Assembly: GCF_000400465.1 (NCBI RefSeq) | Contig: NW_008806298.1 | Location: forward strand, 26,812-90,811 | DNA length: 64,000 bases | Direction: 5' to 3' | Source of the DNA: Wallemia ichthyophaga EXF-994 | Taxonomy: Eukaryota; Basidiomycota; Wallemiomycetes; Wallemiales; Wallemiaceae | The notes under the pieces: model-generated | Databases searched by the model: none | Seen by the model: the letters and a program-made list of their open reading frames with translations, nothing else | What the model was told of the DNA's origin: nothing | In this document: in pieces, positions 1 through 11,143 of the stretch | Position numbering within the stretch: the stretch's first letter is position 1 | Layout: each line of letters starts with the position of its first letter | Made by a program: the position numbers and the translations under genes

Positions 1-1630
1 ATCGGCTATTTGACGTGCGAGGGCTGTTCGTCTGCGACCATGAGCAGATGCAGGTGCTAGGGTAGTGTGAGCATTGATGTAAATATTAAAATGGTAGGAG
101 GACCCACCTTCATCTCCATCTTCTTCCTCTTCTTCCTCGGCGAAGAGATCAGAGTTGAACTTCTCCATAGTAGCGTTCTCTGGATCATCTCCAGCTTCAC
201 CTTCCTCTTCCTCTTCCTCGTTTTCCTCAGCTTGCTCATTGTCGTCGCTGTTTTCCTCGTGGTCCATCTCCTCGTCAAGATCCTCCGCCTTCTCACCAAG
301 AGCGTCCTCATCAAGCATATCGAGATCTCCATTCTCAAGATCGTCTGCATCGTCGTCGAAAGCCTCATCACCTTCCTCATCATCATCAGCGCTATCATCA
401 TCGTCATCGTCGCGCATGCTGCCTTTGCCTGGAAAATTGTGAGATGGACAAGTACAAGAGTGTGTCACCCACTTTTGTTCTTAATTTTTTGCACTTTGAC
501 GGAATCATCGAAGCGTACAGAAGATCTCCTTTTCTCCCTTTTCTCCTTCTTATCCTTCTTTTCTTTCTTATCCTTCTTATCCTTCTTATCTTTCTTGGCA
601 TTGGGTTGTGTATCAGCGAGAGAGTAGCTTGGAGGTTTGGCATGAGACCATCCTTTACGAGGTGGAGCGAAAAAGTCGTTGAAGAAGACGTCGTTTGCAT
701 TCTCGTCGTCATTCTCTAGTTGAGCTGCAGCCTCAGGGGAGAAGATGTCGACGTCCTCCTCTTCTTCACTATCTTCGTCCTCATCATTCCTCCTTCGCAG
801 ACGATCGCTGACCTCTTGATCTTCTGTCATTCTGTTGAAATCGTCTATGGAAAAGAAAGCATCATCAAGCCCCCAGACATCCTTCTTGGGCGGTTTGCCT
901 GTGCTCTTCTTTCCTGCGGTCTCCTCTTCATCACTGCTATCTTGTTCTTCGTCGTTGAGTTTCTGATAACTGATTTCACCAATTGTAGGGTCGTCTTCAC
1001 CATCAAAACTTGATTGGGAGCTACTTTCGTCCTCCTCGGCGTCATCGCTCCCGTCATCATCTAACAATCCCTCTGCTCTCAAAGCTTCAATCTCTTCTGG
1101 TGAGAGATCATCCAAATCGATGTCTTCCTCTTCCTCATCTTCCTCGCCGTCGATAGCATCCTCGTCATTATCGTCTGGAATATCAGTCTGATCACTTGCG
1201 TCTACCAGTCTCTCCACCAAATCGCACATAACCTTGGCTCTGAGATCGAGTTGGTGGTAGATTTGATCATCGTTGAAGCCATCGATAAAGAGCTCATCTA
1301 AGGGAGTTTCTTCGATCTCCATATGCTCTTCTTGATCCGCACCGCCTCTCTTCCTTTTCTGCTGCTTCTTTTGGCGAGTTTCAACAGCGGGAATTTTGAA
1401 AGTTTGGAGGATATCGTTGATGTACTTGAGAGAATTCTTTTCGTCTTTAAGTCCTGTGGCCTTGTCAGTGCCGTGTTGGGCGAGTGCAAATACTCCCACG
1501 CACCACGATCGAATAATTCTTTACTGGCTTCGAGTGAGGAGTGCTTGAGCTCATCGTCGCCGTTTACGAAAGCGCCTGATTTTGTGGATAATATATTTAT
1601 GTAGTTATCCAATATTCCATTCCGTGCCAT
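1..1630 (-). CDS. MPP10: U3 snoRNP protein MPP10 (partial, C-terminus beyond the left edge)
   Basis: Nucleolar component of the U3 snoRNP/SSU processome, needed for the early 18S pre-rRNA cleavages. Exons as read from splice signals: 1630-1504, 1453-473, 428-108, 56-1 (continues off the window). The strongest family match is the segment LFIDGFNDDQIYHQLDL, the conserved Mpp10 block near the N-terminus. Acidic Asp/Glu runs follow, then DVWGLDDAFFSIDDFN and a Lys-rich stretch before RRSSVRFDDSVK. A long extra acidic insert (exon 3) precedes SAHGRRRTALARQIAD, which resembles the start of the conserved C-terminal half. The three introns are 44-51 nt with GTGCGT or GTGGGT donors. Start is the ATG at 1630. 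Divergent from MEMO1 with 116 bp between start codons. Family sure; exon 1 junction moderately sure. Confidence 0.85.
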
Positions 1631-1746
1631 CTTCGCGGTACTTGATAGAGATGTGAGGGAGGTGAGACGCGGCGTAAACCCAATCGCTTTCTTAATTTGA
1701 TTTGCGTTCCTCTAAGAAGCGTACATCTTAATCTCCAACTTCCAGC
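1631..1746. promoter_or_regulatory. Shared divergent promoter MPP10/MEMO1
   Basis: These 116 bp are all that lies between the start codons of two divergent genes, so they must hold both 5' UTRs and core promoters. I see no clear TATA box. Inferred from position only. Confidence 0.5.
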
Positions 1747-2896
1747 ATGTCATCAATCAGAGAAGCGACGCACGCAGGCGCCTGGTACTCAGCCAATCGT
1801 GGGTATATCCAACGAATCCGCTCGCTTCTAATCGCCACACAGCATCCACGCTCACCAATCAGCTAACTGGCTGGTTCAGCGATGCAGCCGACGCAGGCGT
1901 GACCAGCGATCCGAAATGCAGAGTGGTAATTGCACCGTCAGTCTCTTCGGCTAACGAAGCCCTGCGCCTCCAAAGCTAACCCTGCACACAGCCACGCTGG
2001 CTTATCTTTCAGCGGTCGCACAGCAGCGCACGCATACTCTGCGGCTACGCTGAGCAACTACAAGCGCATCATTATGCTGGGGCCCAGCCACCACGTCTAT
2101 CTCGACTCCTGCGCCCTGTCCCCTTTCTCCTCCTACGATACGCCTTTCGGTCCGCTCAGCGTAGATAAGGGAGTGAATGACGATCTGGCCAAGTGCGGCG
2201 CGTTCAAACGCATGAGCAGATCTACCGATGAGGATGAGCACAGCTTCGAAATGCATACTCCGTTTATTAAGACCTTATCTAGGGAGTGGGTACTTTTTCC
2301 GACACATCCGGCCATTTCACTCATAATGCAAAAGACACGATATAAAAATCGTCCCAATCCTCATTGGCAGTCTCTCGCACGAGCAGGAAGTGGAGTTTGG
2401 CGCTTATCTGTCCAAGTACATCAACGACCCTGAGACACTCTTCGCTATTTCGTCTGATTTCAGTCATTGGTGGGTGCTTTCGACACAAAACGCTTTATCC
2501 TGACGTCTCATGCCTAGGGGATCGAGATTCAGATACACCTACTACAGACCATCGCCCTCCTCAGACGGACGCAGACTAGCGAAATCAGACAGCACACATA
2601 AAGACGAAGATGCTGTACATGAGAGCATAACAGGGTTAGACCACGAGGCATGGGATATACTCAGTGGTGCCCTCTCCAACCCCCAACGCTCACATGAAAA
2701 CTTTACCAAGTATCTGCGCAAGACAGGCAACACCATCTGTGGAAGACATGCGTTTGGCGTGTTGCTGGGTGCAATCAGACATGCAAACAAAGATTATGAC
2801 GGTCATGTGCAATGGACGCACTACTCTCAATCCTCCAAGGCACTTTCCGCCAACGATAGCAGCGTCAGCTATTCTGGAGGCTATATGGCATTTTGA
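1747..2896 (+). CDS. MHO1: MEMO1-family protein
   Basis: MEMO family protein, related to extradiol-dioxygenase-fold enzymes; human MEMO1 is linked to metal (iron/copper) binding and redox signalling, and the yeast homologue is Mho1. Exons: 1747-1798, 1843-1936, 1992-2285, 2335-2469, 2518-2896, giving 317 residues, close to the family's usual ~300. Visible family motifs in order are REATHAGAWYSAN (start), VIAPHAGLSFSG, IIMLGPSHHVYLDSCALS, TDEDEHSFEMH, LFAISSDFSHWG and NTICGRHAFGVLL. The His residues of APHAG and GPSHH and the Cys of TICGRH correspond to the proposed metal-site residues of human MEMO1. All four introns are 44-55 nt and each junction restores a conserved motif. The next gene is convergent, 278 bp away. 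Confidence 0.92.
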
Positions 2897-3174
2897 TCAC
2901 GTTTCCTGGATATGTCAATGTAATGTGTAATTCAAATTTATATCTATACAAGAGTTGTTTGGCTACAGAACTATAGCTGCTACAAGTTAATTTCGTAATT
3001 TAGGATAAGTTTGTATCAACGAGATTCCATTGAGTCACAAATGAGTATTATAAATAAGTTTGCTTTATCTGGTAAGTTGCTGAGTCTATTGTAATTTTAA
3101 TTGAGTATGCGCTGAAAGTAGTGAAAAGTTTGACTTTAATGGTAAGATTTAAAGTTTCCACTAATGCATAATGT

Positions 3175-4302
3175 CTACTTAGTATGGACGCTCTTCATAA
3201 GAGCGCTCAATGCTTCACTTCCAAATTTACCCTTAGGATAGCATATGAAGAGTGGTTGATGTTTTACATCGAATTTCTCCCTGAATGCACCGCGATTGGT
3301 GAGTCCAGCAGCCGAAACGATAGAGTTGTACATCTTGGACAACCATGCCATCCTCATACTGCTTAGATTGTGCGTCGGAATAAGCTGATCAGCGGCACTT
3401 ATTCCGAAGCTACAATAGAGCACGCCTTGCGCTTGGAGTGACTCGAGGACATGATGCAACTGGTGCTCGCTCACGCCTCGAGGCGCGTTAGGGAACACTA
3501 TCGAGTGTTCGATTTGATGACAACTTGATGAAATTTTCGATAAAACGGTGAATCCCCATATCTAGGATGTGCGTTAGAGCGATACAAACAAGTTGAACTC
3601 CTACCCACTTTCCTAGAATCTCCATGACGCGCGTAGAAAAGACGACGATGATTAAGATCGACCCATGGTTGCAGGTCTTGAGTAGCGATCTGGATACCGG
3701 TACGCTTCTTCTTCCAATCGTGAATACCTTGTTCAACAGCCGCTTTGTCGCTGTCTGAGATTTCGTGCACCTCATCCACTACAATTCCTTCTTTTATCGA
3801 TCTGCGTACATTGCTACGAACATCCCTAGAACGCATGAGGTTGACAGTGGATAAGTCGACAATGTCCTAATAGAAACAGTTCAGCTGCAATACACCTATT
3901 TAACGCGCAACACACCTGTCTTATACACGATAAACTCGACCAATTGAGATCAGGCTCAGACAAAACGCGCTCAAATTCCTCCCCGACGCATGTCCACACA
4001 CAAACTAGCCCATTGGACTGGCAGAAATGGATAAACTTTCTCGCGACAGTTGCCCAGCGTGATTTGTCGCAAATGGGAGATCCCCATGCAATGACATAGT
4101 CCTTGTGCTTCGTGTATCCCTGTATACCTTCCCTAACGTTGCCCGTGTCATCCTCGTTATCGTCCTCGGATGAGCTGCTCTCCAGACCGTTAGCATCCAT
4201 TTTGGTGAACTCCTTCCAAATTTCATAACGCTTATCCAACCACGAAGGACCGGCTGGCTGGTTGTAGCTGTTGCTGATACTATCTGCGATATCTGACTTC
4301 AT
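3175..4302 (-). CDS. DUF2156 (GNAT-fold aminoacyl-transferase-like) protein
   Basis: Single-domain protein resembling the DUF2156 / phosphatidylglycerol lysyltransferase C-terminal family. In fungi, relatives fused to or beside tRNA synthetases transfer an amino acid from aminoacyl-tRNA to a lipid such as ergosterol; whether this one does so is inference. Exons: 4302-3916, 3866-3609, 3561-3175; 343 residues. Features seen: YVIAWGSPICDKSRW near residue 70, RLFYARHGDSRK near 210, FPNAPRGVSEHQLHHVLES, and a C-terminal KMYNSIVSAAGLTNRGAFREKF with FICYPKGKFG. Both introns (49 and 47 nt) are phase 0 and rejoin these motifs. No transmembrane segment or synthetase domain is visible. The start was taken at 4302, but an in-frame ATG at 4335 gives 11 more residues. 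Confidence 0.75.
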
Positions 4303-4986
4303 TTGGTATCTGCGCTGTTTAATGTGAAGATACAAATTTCGGCTCCATCGAATACGTGCTAATTTTTTTGCCTATGATTCATACGTGATACGCAGTACCG
4401 TGCAAACGAAGAATTTCAAAGTCTTTGAAGAAATCGTATTTATTTTGCTGCTCTCTCGCACACTCAATTCCAATCCCACTCCCATAAGGATAAATTTTCC
4501 TTTAGTTCCTCCCAATGACTTCATCTCACCTCGATCAGCACAGTGATTATCCGAAGAGCTTGGCTGTTTGGCGGACGCATTGGAATAAATTTACTTTTGC
4601 TCATTTTCTACATGAGTTTTTCAAGTTAATTTTCCCCGTTCATTCCTGCACCAGGGTACCCATTGGAGTAATGGTAACTGGCCGGTTAGCAATTCGCAAT
4701 AATGTAACCTGTGAAGTTATGTCCGCTAGCCAGCTACATGCGCCCAACTATATCCCCACATATTTATAATCAAGCTGCTTACGCGATTGCAGTTGGTGCC
4801 TCGCCAGGCTCAGCACCGCTATTTATAGTCATAGGATGGTAGACAGAAAAACACTTCTAATATCTTCTTATTGCTTCATAAAATTCTTTACACTACCATA
4901 TGGGAAAGCAAAAAAGCAAGAAAATTTATTTAAAACGAAGAATATTGTACTTGTGTTTAGAATGAATATCATGAGTAATAGCACCA
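4303..4986. other. Intergenic, no gene seen
   Basis: 684 bp between the 3' end of VTS1 and the 5' end of the DUF2156 gene, both on the minus strand. AT-rich with an A/G-rich run near 4905-4940 next to the VTS1 end. The 84-codon plus-strand ORF here has no recognisable features. It should contain the promoter of the DUF2156 gene and the VTS1 terminator; I cannot place either precisely. Confidence 0.5.
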
Positions 4987-7107
4987 CTACTGATTACCAC
5001 CAGCACCAGCCGCTTCTTTCTCCTTCTCCTCCCTCATCTCAGTTTCTTGGTCTGGCGTAGCCGGGATATCAAATCTGTCTCTGACCTTCTCGAACTCTTT
5101 AAGCATCTTTCTGCGTGCACCCACAGCTGCTACACCCTTTGCTTCCAAATCTGCTCCACACATATTCACCATTTCCTTCCAGTTCGACTCCTGGAAATTT
5201 GGAGTATACTTGTGTAATCTAAGCACTCTGAGCCAAGTAGCGACGTCATTGAGCACCCTCTCATCTACCTCCTCCTCGCTACTTATGGTATTGTTACGCT
5301 GTCTTGATTGGGTTGATATAGACCTTTTGTTGGTGGCTGTTTGGTTAGGTGGTATACCCAGCGATTGTTGATTGAATGACTGCTTGTATGGAGATGGCAT
5401 TCTGCTCGCATTGTTCCCACCAAAAATTCCCAATCCTGGTCCCGCTCTTACGCTCTGTTGTTGCTGTTGAAGTCTACCGAGAGCGAGTTGCTGTTGCTGC
5501 AACAATTGCTGCTGTTGATGCAAGCTTTGCAACTGCATTGTTAGCAGTGGGTTGGAAGGGTTAGGCGACGTTGGCGCGCTAGTTTGTCCAGGTGATGACA
5601 AATTGTTTATTAATTGCTGCTGCTGTGCTAGCAATTGTTGTAAATTCTGATTGTTATTCACAGACGTCCCGCCTGGTGTCAATAAACCATTGTTCAGTGC
5701 ACCATTAGTGTAGTCATCTTGATTTTGCGCTGCATTGATATCATCATAATTAACTGATTGCCTAGATTGACGACGGAATTTCCTCGCATCATCTAAACGT
5801 ATGGCTGAGTTATTCGTGTTACTGTTGTTACTGTTGCTACTGTTATTGGTTACGCTCGCGTACCAATTTTGTAAATCTGCATCAAATTGATTTTGGTTTC
5901 CATTTCCACTCCCACCCATTGGGAAGTTGCTAATCGATGGTGTGTTGACCATTGAGGACCAGTTGGCAGATTGTTGCAATGGTGATGACATATTAGCATT
6001 AGCTTGTGCTATTGCAATTGCTTGATCGTCTGCAAAGTCCTGCACTGAATCAGACCTAACAAATGATCCAGAATCGGATGATTTTGGTCTGACATCTGAC
6101 GCAGCTGATGGCGTTGGTGAGCGTCTCTCTTGCACTTGCTCAAGCCCAGAACCTCTTTGCCAACTTGGTGATCTAAGATTATCAGTCGATGATCCAGCAC
6201 CGATAGTTCCAGGTCCAGGTAAATGTCCTGGAGCTGACGTTCTCTTGGAGTTGAATCTTTGCCTGTGTGCATTTAAAGCGTCGTCCGGCGATAAATGATG
6301 TTCACCAGCAGCCAGTGACTGACGATTAATTGCAGCCGCTGTCATATTTGGTGAATTTTTTGCTGATATACCTGATACAGCTGCCAAATTTGGTGACTTG
6401 AATGACATTCTAGACATATCAGCTTCAAGTTGACCGTCAAGGTTTGCTCCAACGGAAGGACTGAAAAGTGCTTGTGAGACAGGATCAGAACGGCTCATTT
6501 GTTGGAGCACGGTGATGAAGAATCTGATCTGCATCTGGAAATATGTGAGAATTGAGAAAGGCTGATGCTTATAAATACCCAAACGCACCTGAGAAGAATG
6601 CTGTAAAAGCGAGTAGAGAGCTGCGGTTCTTTCAGCCTCGCTGAGAACTCTGAACCACTGCTCAATAGCAACGAGCTCCTCTTTAAAGTTCTGGTCGAGG
6701 GAAGCAGCCGCCATTTCCTCGAGAGTTTCTTCATAGCTGCCTAGATTCTCGAACCACTGATCAAGAGCATCTGGGCTGGTCATGCCTAAACCGGCCGAAC
6801 CAGGAGGCAGCTGGGCGGAATTAAGAAGCTGTGATTGGGCTTGAGTCCAGCCACTACCGCCGCCGTGTGCCATCTCAGAGGCTGGTCTCTGTACACGTGG
6901 ACTGGCAGGGGATTTAGAAGCACCAAAAGTCTGTCTGGCTGGATTATTTCTAGCATATTGAGCAGCCGATGATCTCTGATATGCAGCAGCGTTCACCGTC
7001 GTTGGGCTCGGAGAACGCGAGTGTGATCCATGTACATTTGGGGGATTTAAGCTTGAATTTGGGGGTGAGGAAGGTAAAGAGAACCTGTTCTGTGATGTAC
7101 CAGACAT
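4987..7107 (-). CDS. VTS1: Vts1/Smaug-type SAM-domain RNA-binding protein
   Basis: Post-transcriptional regulator that binds Smaug-recognition stem-loops and promotes mRNA decay through the CCR4-NOT deadenylase. Exons: 7107-6589 and 6534-4987; 688 residues after splicing. An N-terminal conserved block (about residues 105-200: DALDQWFENLGSYEETLEEM ... IRFFITVLQQM) matches fungal Vts1. The centre is Ser/Asn/Gln-rich low complexity with several poly-Q runs. The SAM domain lies near residues 600-665 (LNDVATWLRVLRLHKYTPNF ... GVAAVGARRKMLKEF), including the basic patch used for RNA contact. The 54-nt intron 6535-6588 has GTGCGT...TTCCAG ends, no stop and a length divisible by 3. Reading through it would add 18 residues inside the conserved block. 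The gene lies 97 bp downstream of PMI on the same strand. Confidence 0.92.
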   Translation of the reverse strand: MSGTSQNRFSLPSSPPNSSLNPPNVHGSHSRSPSPTTVNAAAYQRSSAAQYARNNPARQTFGASKSPASPRVQRPASEMAHGGGSGWTQAQSQLLNSAQLPPGSAGLGMTSPDALDQWFENLGSYEETLEEMAAASLDQNFKEELVAIEQWFRVLSEAERTAALYSLLQHSSQVRLGIYKHQPFSILTYFQMQIRFFITVLQQMSRSDPVSQALFSPSVGANLDGQLEADMSRMSFKSPNLAAVSGISAKNSPNMTAAAINRQSLAAGEHHLSPDDALNAHRQRFNSKRTSAPGHLPGPGTIGAGSSTDNLRSPSWQRGSGLEQVQERRSPTPSAASDVRPKSSDSGSFVRSDSVQDFADDQAIAIAQANANMSSPLQQSANWSSMVNTPSISNFPMGGSGNGNQNQFDADLQNWYASVTNNSSNSNNSNTNNSAIRLDDARKFRRQSRQSVNYDDINAAQNQDDYTNGALNNGLLTPGGTSVNNNQNLQQLLAQQQQLINNLSSPGQTSAPTSPNPSNPLLTMQLQSLHQQQQLLQQQQLALGRLQQQQQSVRAGPGLGIFGGNNASRMPSPYKQSFNQQSLGIPPNQTATNKRSISTQSRQRNNTISSEEEVDERVLNDVATWLRVLRLHKYTPNFQESNWKEMVNMCGADLEAKGVAAVGARRKMLKEFEKVRDRFDIPATPDQETEMREEKEKEAAGAGGNQ

Positions 7108-7204
7108 TTTATTCAGTTGGTATATTTAAACGTTCAACGCAGCTGTGAAGGAGCGATTGGGCCACTGCAGTCGTGAATTCGGACATATTTCAATTTTCAA
7201 AATT

Positions 7205-8624
7205 TTAGACTTGTACAAATGCTCTATATACTTCTAGTGATGAACTTGAGCTTGATTTGATTTTTATCCCCGCGCCTGCTCCTACAAACAACACGTCTCC
7301 TGTTTTCATTGTCTCGCTTTGACCTTGGTTTTCGACGAGGCCAGTTCCGTCAACGACCGCAAGGATGCTAGGTCCGTTTAGCGCATCGTGTTTTGTAGAC
7401 TCGCCTCGAGAAAGTTGCACTCTAGCCACGCTGAACTCCTCAATCGGTGGGTCGTACACGATCGTGTGCGCCGCCCCTTTAAGGGAAGTCGTTTTCATTA
7501 ACTGCGCATCGGCAGGAGCGGTCTCGTATGTCAGCATATCGACGAGCGTATTTACATCTCGCAGTTTTGGCGTTAGTCCCGCTCTAACTACGTTGTTCGA
7601 TGTCGCCATACACTCCATGATATCACCCGCGATATACGCGTGAGGGTCGTCTGCTTTGAGGAAGACGCTCTCGCCCGGCTTGAGTTGGACTACGTTGAGA
7701 AGGAAGGTGCAGAATATTCCAATGTCTCCGGGGAATTGATCGTTCAGAGTGAGGACGAGTTGACGGACAGCATAGATGGAGTCACCGGCAATGTCTTCGT
7801 GTGTCTGGCTGGTGTATCTTGAGACAATGGCTTTGGTGAGCTCAGCGATCTTGTCTTGTGGTGCCGACATTACACCGCTAAAGACCCTTTTGAGAGCATC
7901 CTTTATTTCTTTGTCTAATGAGGCTGTTTTGAGATCCTGAACGTCTTTCTCTTCAACGAATGCTCTAAACTCCTTGACGCTATCGAGAAAGTGCACAATC
8001 TGCTCCTTTGGTCTGAATCCACAAAATCCTTTGAATTCAGTGAGTGCTATAGCCATTTCTGGCTATGGGAAGTGTGTTAGAGTGGGATATGCGCAGACCG
8101 AGGACAAAGTACCTTATGATTTGAGTCTGAATTGACATAATCAGTGAAATACTACATCTTTTACGCTCCACCAACCTTTGTAGACATCCGGGCGATCTTT
8201 GTGCAGCTGCTCTGCAAGTCTTTTGTTCGGATGAGCCTGTACGCTCAACGCTTTCTCGATAGCGAGCACTTTAAACAGAAATGGCAGCCCGCCATCGCAT
8301 GTTGTCTCTTTGAAAGCCTGCTTCACTTGATCTCCAACGAGTTGCGGGTTGCGCTGGAGATAGTGCGATAGCTTGCTTGATGGATCGTTGGCAAGATAGG
8401 CAGGCGCCTGCTCATGCGTACCCATCCACAGCTAAACCCGATCAGCATCACTTGCTCTCCCTCTCGTGAACCTACGAACCCACTTCAGCGTATGGCTTAT
8501 CTTCTACCTGAAAACCCGGTATTGAGACCTCAGCGAAAGCTGCAGCTTTTGACAACTTGCCAACTTTGCCCCAATCGTAGGATTGAATGCCTGGAATAAT
8601 TTTAAACACACTGCTGCTGTTCAT
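7205..8624 (-). CDS. PMI40: Mannose-6-phosphate isomerase (PMI, type I)
   Basis: Zinc enzyme interconverting fructose-6-phosphate and mannose-6-phosphate, the entry to GDP-mannose for glycosylation and cell wall. Exons: 8624-8484, 8431-8176, 8126-8113, 8062-7205; 422 residues, normal for the family. Conserved blocks: GIQSYDWGKVG, EDKPYAELWMGTHEQAP, FLFKVLAIEKALSVQAHPNK (Zn-ligand Gln/His), NHKPEMAIALTEFKGFCGF (Zn-ligand Glu), DPHAYIAGDIMECMATSNN and RAGLTPKLRDV. The 14-nt third exon (ACTCAAATCATAAG) encodes most of DSNHK and is required to join DVYK to PEMAIAL as in all PMIs. Introns are 49-52 nt. The start at 8624 is the first ATG in frame. Confidence 0.94.
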
Positions 8625-8856
8625 CGTCGTCGTACGGATAAGAAGCCGGTGAGCCGATGACGATGACAATTACAATGACAATGACGATGGCATGACGCAC
8701 CCATAGTATTATAATTATTAGATGCATTCATTTCAAGTAGTTATAGTAATTGAGACTGAGAATATAAAGAGTGCGTCGGAGAGTTCTACATGTGTTTGGT
8801 CAGATGAGAGAAAGAGAGGTGTATTTGGAGTTGAGCGTTGAGTGGAACGCGTGTGC

Positions 8857-10756
8857 TTAGTGCTTCGATTTCTGCTCTTTCTTTTCATCTCCATTTTCAT
8901 GCTTTATTGTCAACTTGTTTTGCAACTCAGTCTCGACTTCCTCTTGAACAAAGTCTATGGTATTCCACCTAGATGCTCTCTCCACAGCTCTGTTCCACAA
9001 TCTGTAGACTCTTTGTCGTAATTTCGCATCGTCGTGTGGTGCAAAGAAGACGTTACCGGCAGTATTCACCAGATCTAATGTCTCAGGTTTGGTCACGTCC
9101 CAGCCCCACAACTTCAATGCTGATCCTGCCATAATAGCAGATCCTAATGCTGTAGACTCTCTCATCGTTGGTCGCTCGACTTCGACACCCAAGATATCCG
9201 ATTGTATTTGCATCGCCAAGTCTGAATTGGTCATACCACCATCAACTCTAAGGATGTGGATGTTAACGCCTGAGTCAGCGTTCATGGCCTCGAGGATAGC
9301 TCTAGTTTGGAAGCAAGCTGCTTCTAGTGTAGCTCTAGCGACGTGAGCCTTTGTGGTATAACCTGTCATACCTAAAGGGACAATTTAGAATAACTGATTT
9401 GAAGAAATAAATTATAACCAACCTATCAAGGTACCAGTAGCAGCACTGTCCCAGTATGGTGCGAACAGACCACCAAATGCAGTAACAAAGTAAACACCAC
9501 CAGTGTCGTGCACTTGCGCAGCGAGTTCACCAATCTCGGAAGCACTGTCGATAAGCTCCATATTATCACGTAGCCAAGTAATGGCAGCACCAGCGACAGA
9601 TACTGAACCTTCTAATGCAAAATGAGTTGGGTAATCGGGTCCAGCTTTGTAAGCGACAGTACTGATCAAGCCGTTTTTGCTATATTTGACTTCTTCACCA
9701 GTGTTAAAAAGCAAGAAAGCACCGGTACCGTACGTATTTTTAGCTTCACCTGCTCTGATGCATTTCTGACCGACAAGGGCAGCCTGTTGATCACCAAGCA
9801 TACCAGATATAGGAACACCGATGAAAGGACCGTGGTCAATGTTACCGTAGACTTCAGAAGAGGATTTGATTTGGGGAAGGATGGACGCTTTGAGTCCAAA
9901 GAAATCCAAAAGGGATTGGTCCCAGTCACAAGTCTGTAAGTTGAAAAGGAGAGTTCTTGAAGCGTTACTAATGTCGATGTAGTGGAAACCTTTACCAGGA
10001 CCACCAGTGAGGTTGTAAAGGTACCAACTATCAATAGTACCGAAGCAAAGACGGTCTTCTTCCATGGCGATTCTGACGTCATCGACGTGTTCAACGAGCC
10101 ACTTCAACTTTAAACCGGAAAAGTAGGTAGTGAGGGGCATACCAGTTTTATCTTTTAAGATATCAGGGCCCTCGTCACCTGACAGCTCTTTAATCATGGT
10201 GTTTGTACGTGAATCATCCCAAACGATGGCGTTGTAGAGGGGCTGACCGGTATGGCGATCCCAGACGAGGGTAGTCTCACGCTGGTTAGTGATACCGAAA
10301 GCCTTCACAGCATCGAACGTGATTCCCGCGGCTTCCATTTTGTCTGCAATACAATCCATGACGATATAGACGGATTCGAGGAGGTCGAGTGGATCTTGTT
10401 CGTGCCAGCTGGAAAAGGGGTGAGCGGGGATGAAAGGAAGGCGGCCAACTAACCCAGGATAAGGATAATGCTGTGGATACTCAACTTGGTGCATTAGCGT
10501 TGGCGTGCCTTCAATAGGGTAAGCGGGTGATAGACTGTATACGCAGCAACCCACCAAACTTATCGAATAAGATGCAACGAGTGGAGCTGTGGGGACATTA
10601 GGCCTAGTTGATACACCACGCCAATCAACTCACGTTGTACCTGTGGAATACGTTAGATTGATAAATACATGTTGAGTTGAGAAACTCACCCGTATCAATC
10701 GCAGCAACAAACTCAGTCATTCCGTCGGAGTTTAAGTTTGTCTGTTCTTGAGACAT
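8857..10756 (-). CDS. GUT1: Glycerol kinase
   Basis: FGGY-family kinase making glycerol-3-phosphate from glycerol and ATP. Exons: 10756-10690, 10640-10634, 10586-10555, 10508-10454, 10408-9423, 9371-8857; the lengths sum to 554 codons (553 residues), a good fit to fungal Gut1. Motifs in order: AAIDTGTTSTRCILFDK (phosphate-binding loop, spread over three exons), HQVEYPQHYPYPGWHEQDP, AFGITNQRETTLVWD, AIVWDDSRT, NTYGTGAFLLFNTG, FGGLFAPYWDSAATG and LRVDGGMTNSDL. The second exon is only 7 nt (GTACAAC) and supplies the first Thr-Thr of GTTSTR. Five introns, 45-51 nt. In an osmotolerant fungus this enzyme would matter for glycerol reuse, but nothing here shows that. Confidence 0.94.
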
Positions 10757-11143
10757 AAATTTAGTTTTATCAATCCTCGTTGGTGGTTGAGGAGTGCGTG
10801 GGTGAGCCTTGGGTAGCCAGCTATGATGTAGCCAATTGAAAAAATTGGATTTATTCGATTATTCCGTATGTGGCCTCTTCATTGCCTTTATATTCCCGTA
10901 ATTCCTACGTCTCGTCTGTATCCCTGCATTCGTCATTCCATACGCCGATCTGCAACCATTCCCGGGAAAAAGCACGCGGCAGGTCACCCGTATGCATACA
11001 ATTAATAGGTTGTCCCATTAACCCTTTTTAGGGCTTTTTTCCTACTCTCTGAGGTGCCCCACATGGCACGTTACCCAATCAATGCTGTAGCCCAGTGTCA
11101 TGTTTTTATTGTTTTATCCATTGAGAATTACATTTAAAACCAA
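10757..11143. other. Intergenic: GUT1 promoter and TIF34 3' side
   Basis: 387 bp between GUT1 (its upstream side) and the stop of TIF34, both on the minus strand. No ORF or RNA gene recognised. The GUT1 promoter should lie here; I cannot assign specific sites. Confidence 0.45.

Noticed and set aside
67-627. 186-codon plus-strand ORF rich in Leu/Ser/Phe
   Set aside because: Complement of the acidic Asp/Glu tracts of MPP10; membrane-like look is an artefact.
4515-4769. 84-codon plus-strand ORF between VTS1 and the DUF2156 gene
   Set aside because: No conserved motif, no splice or promoter context; too short to support.
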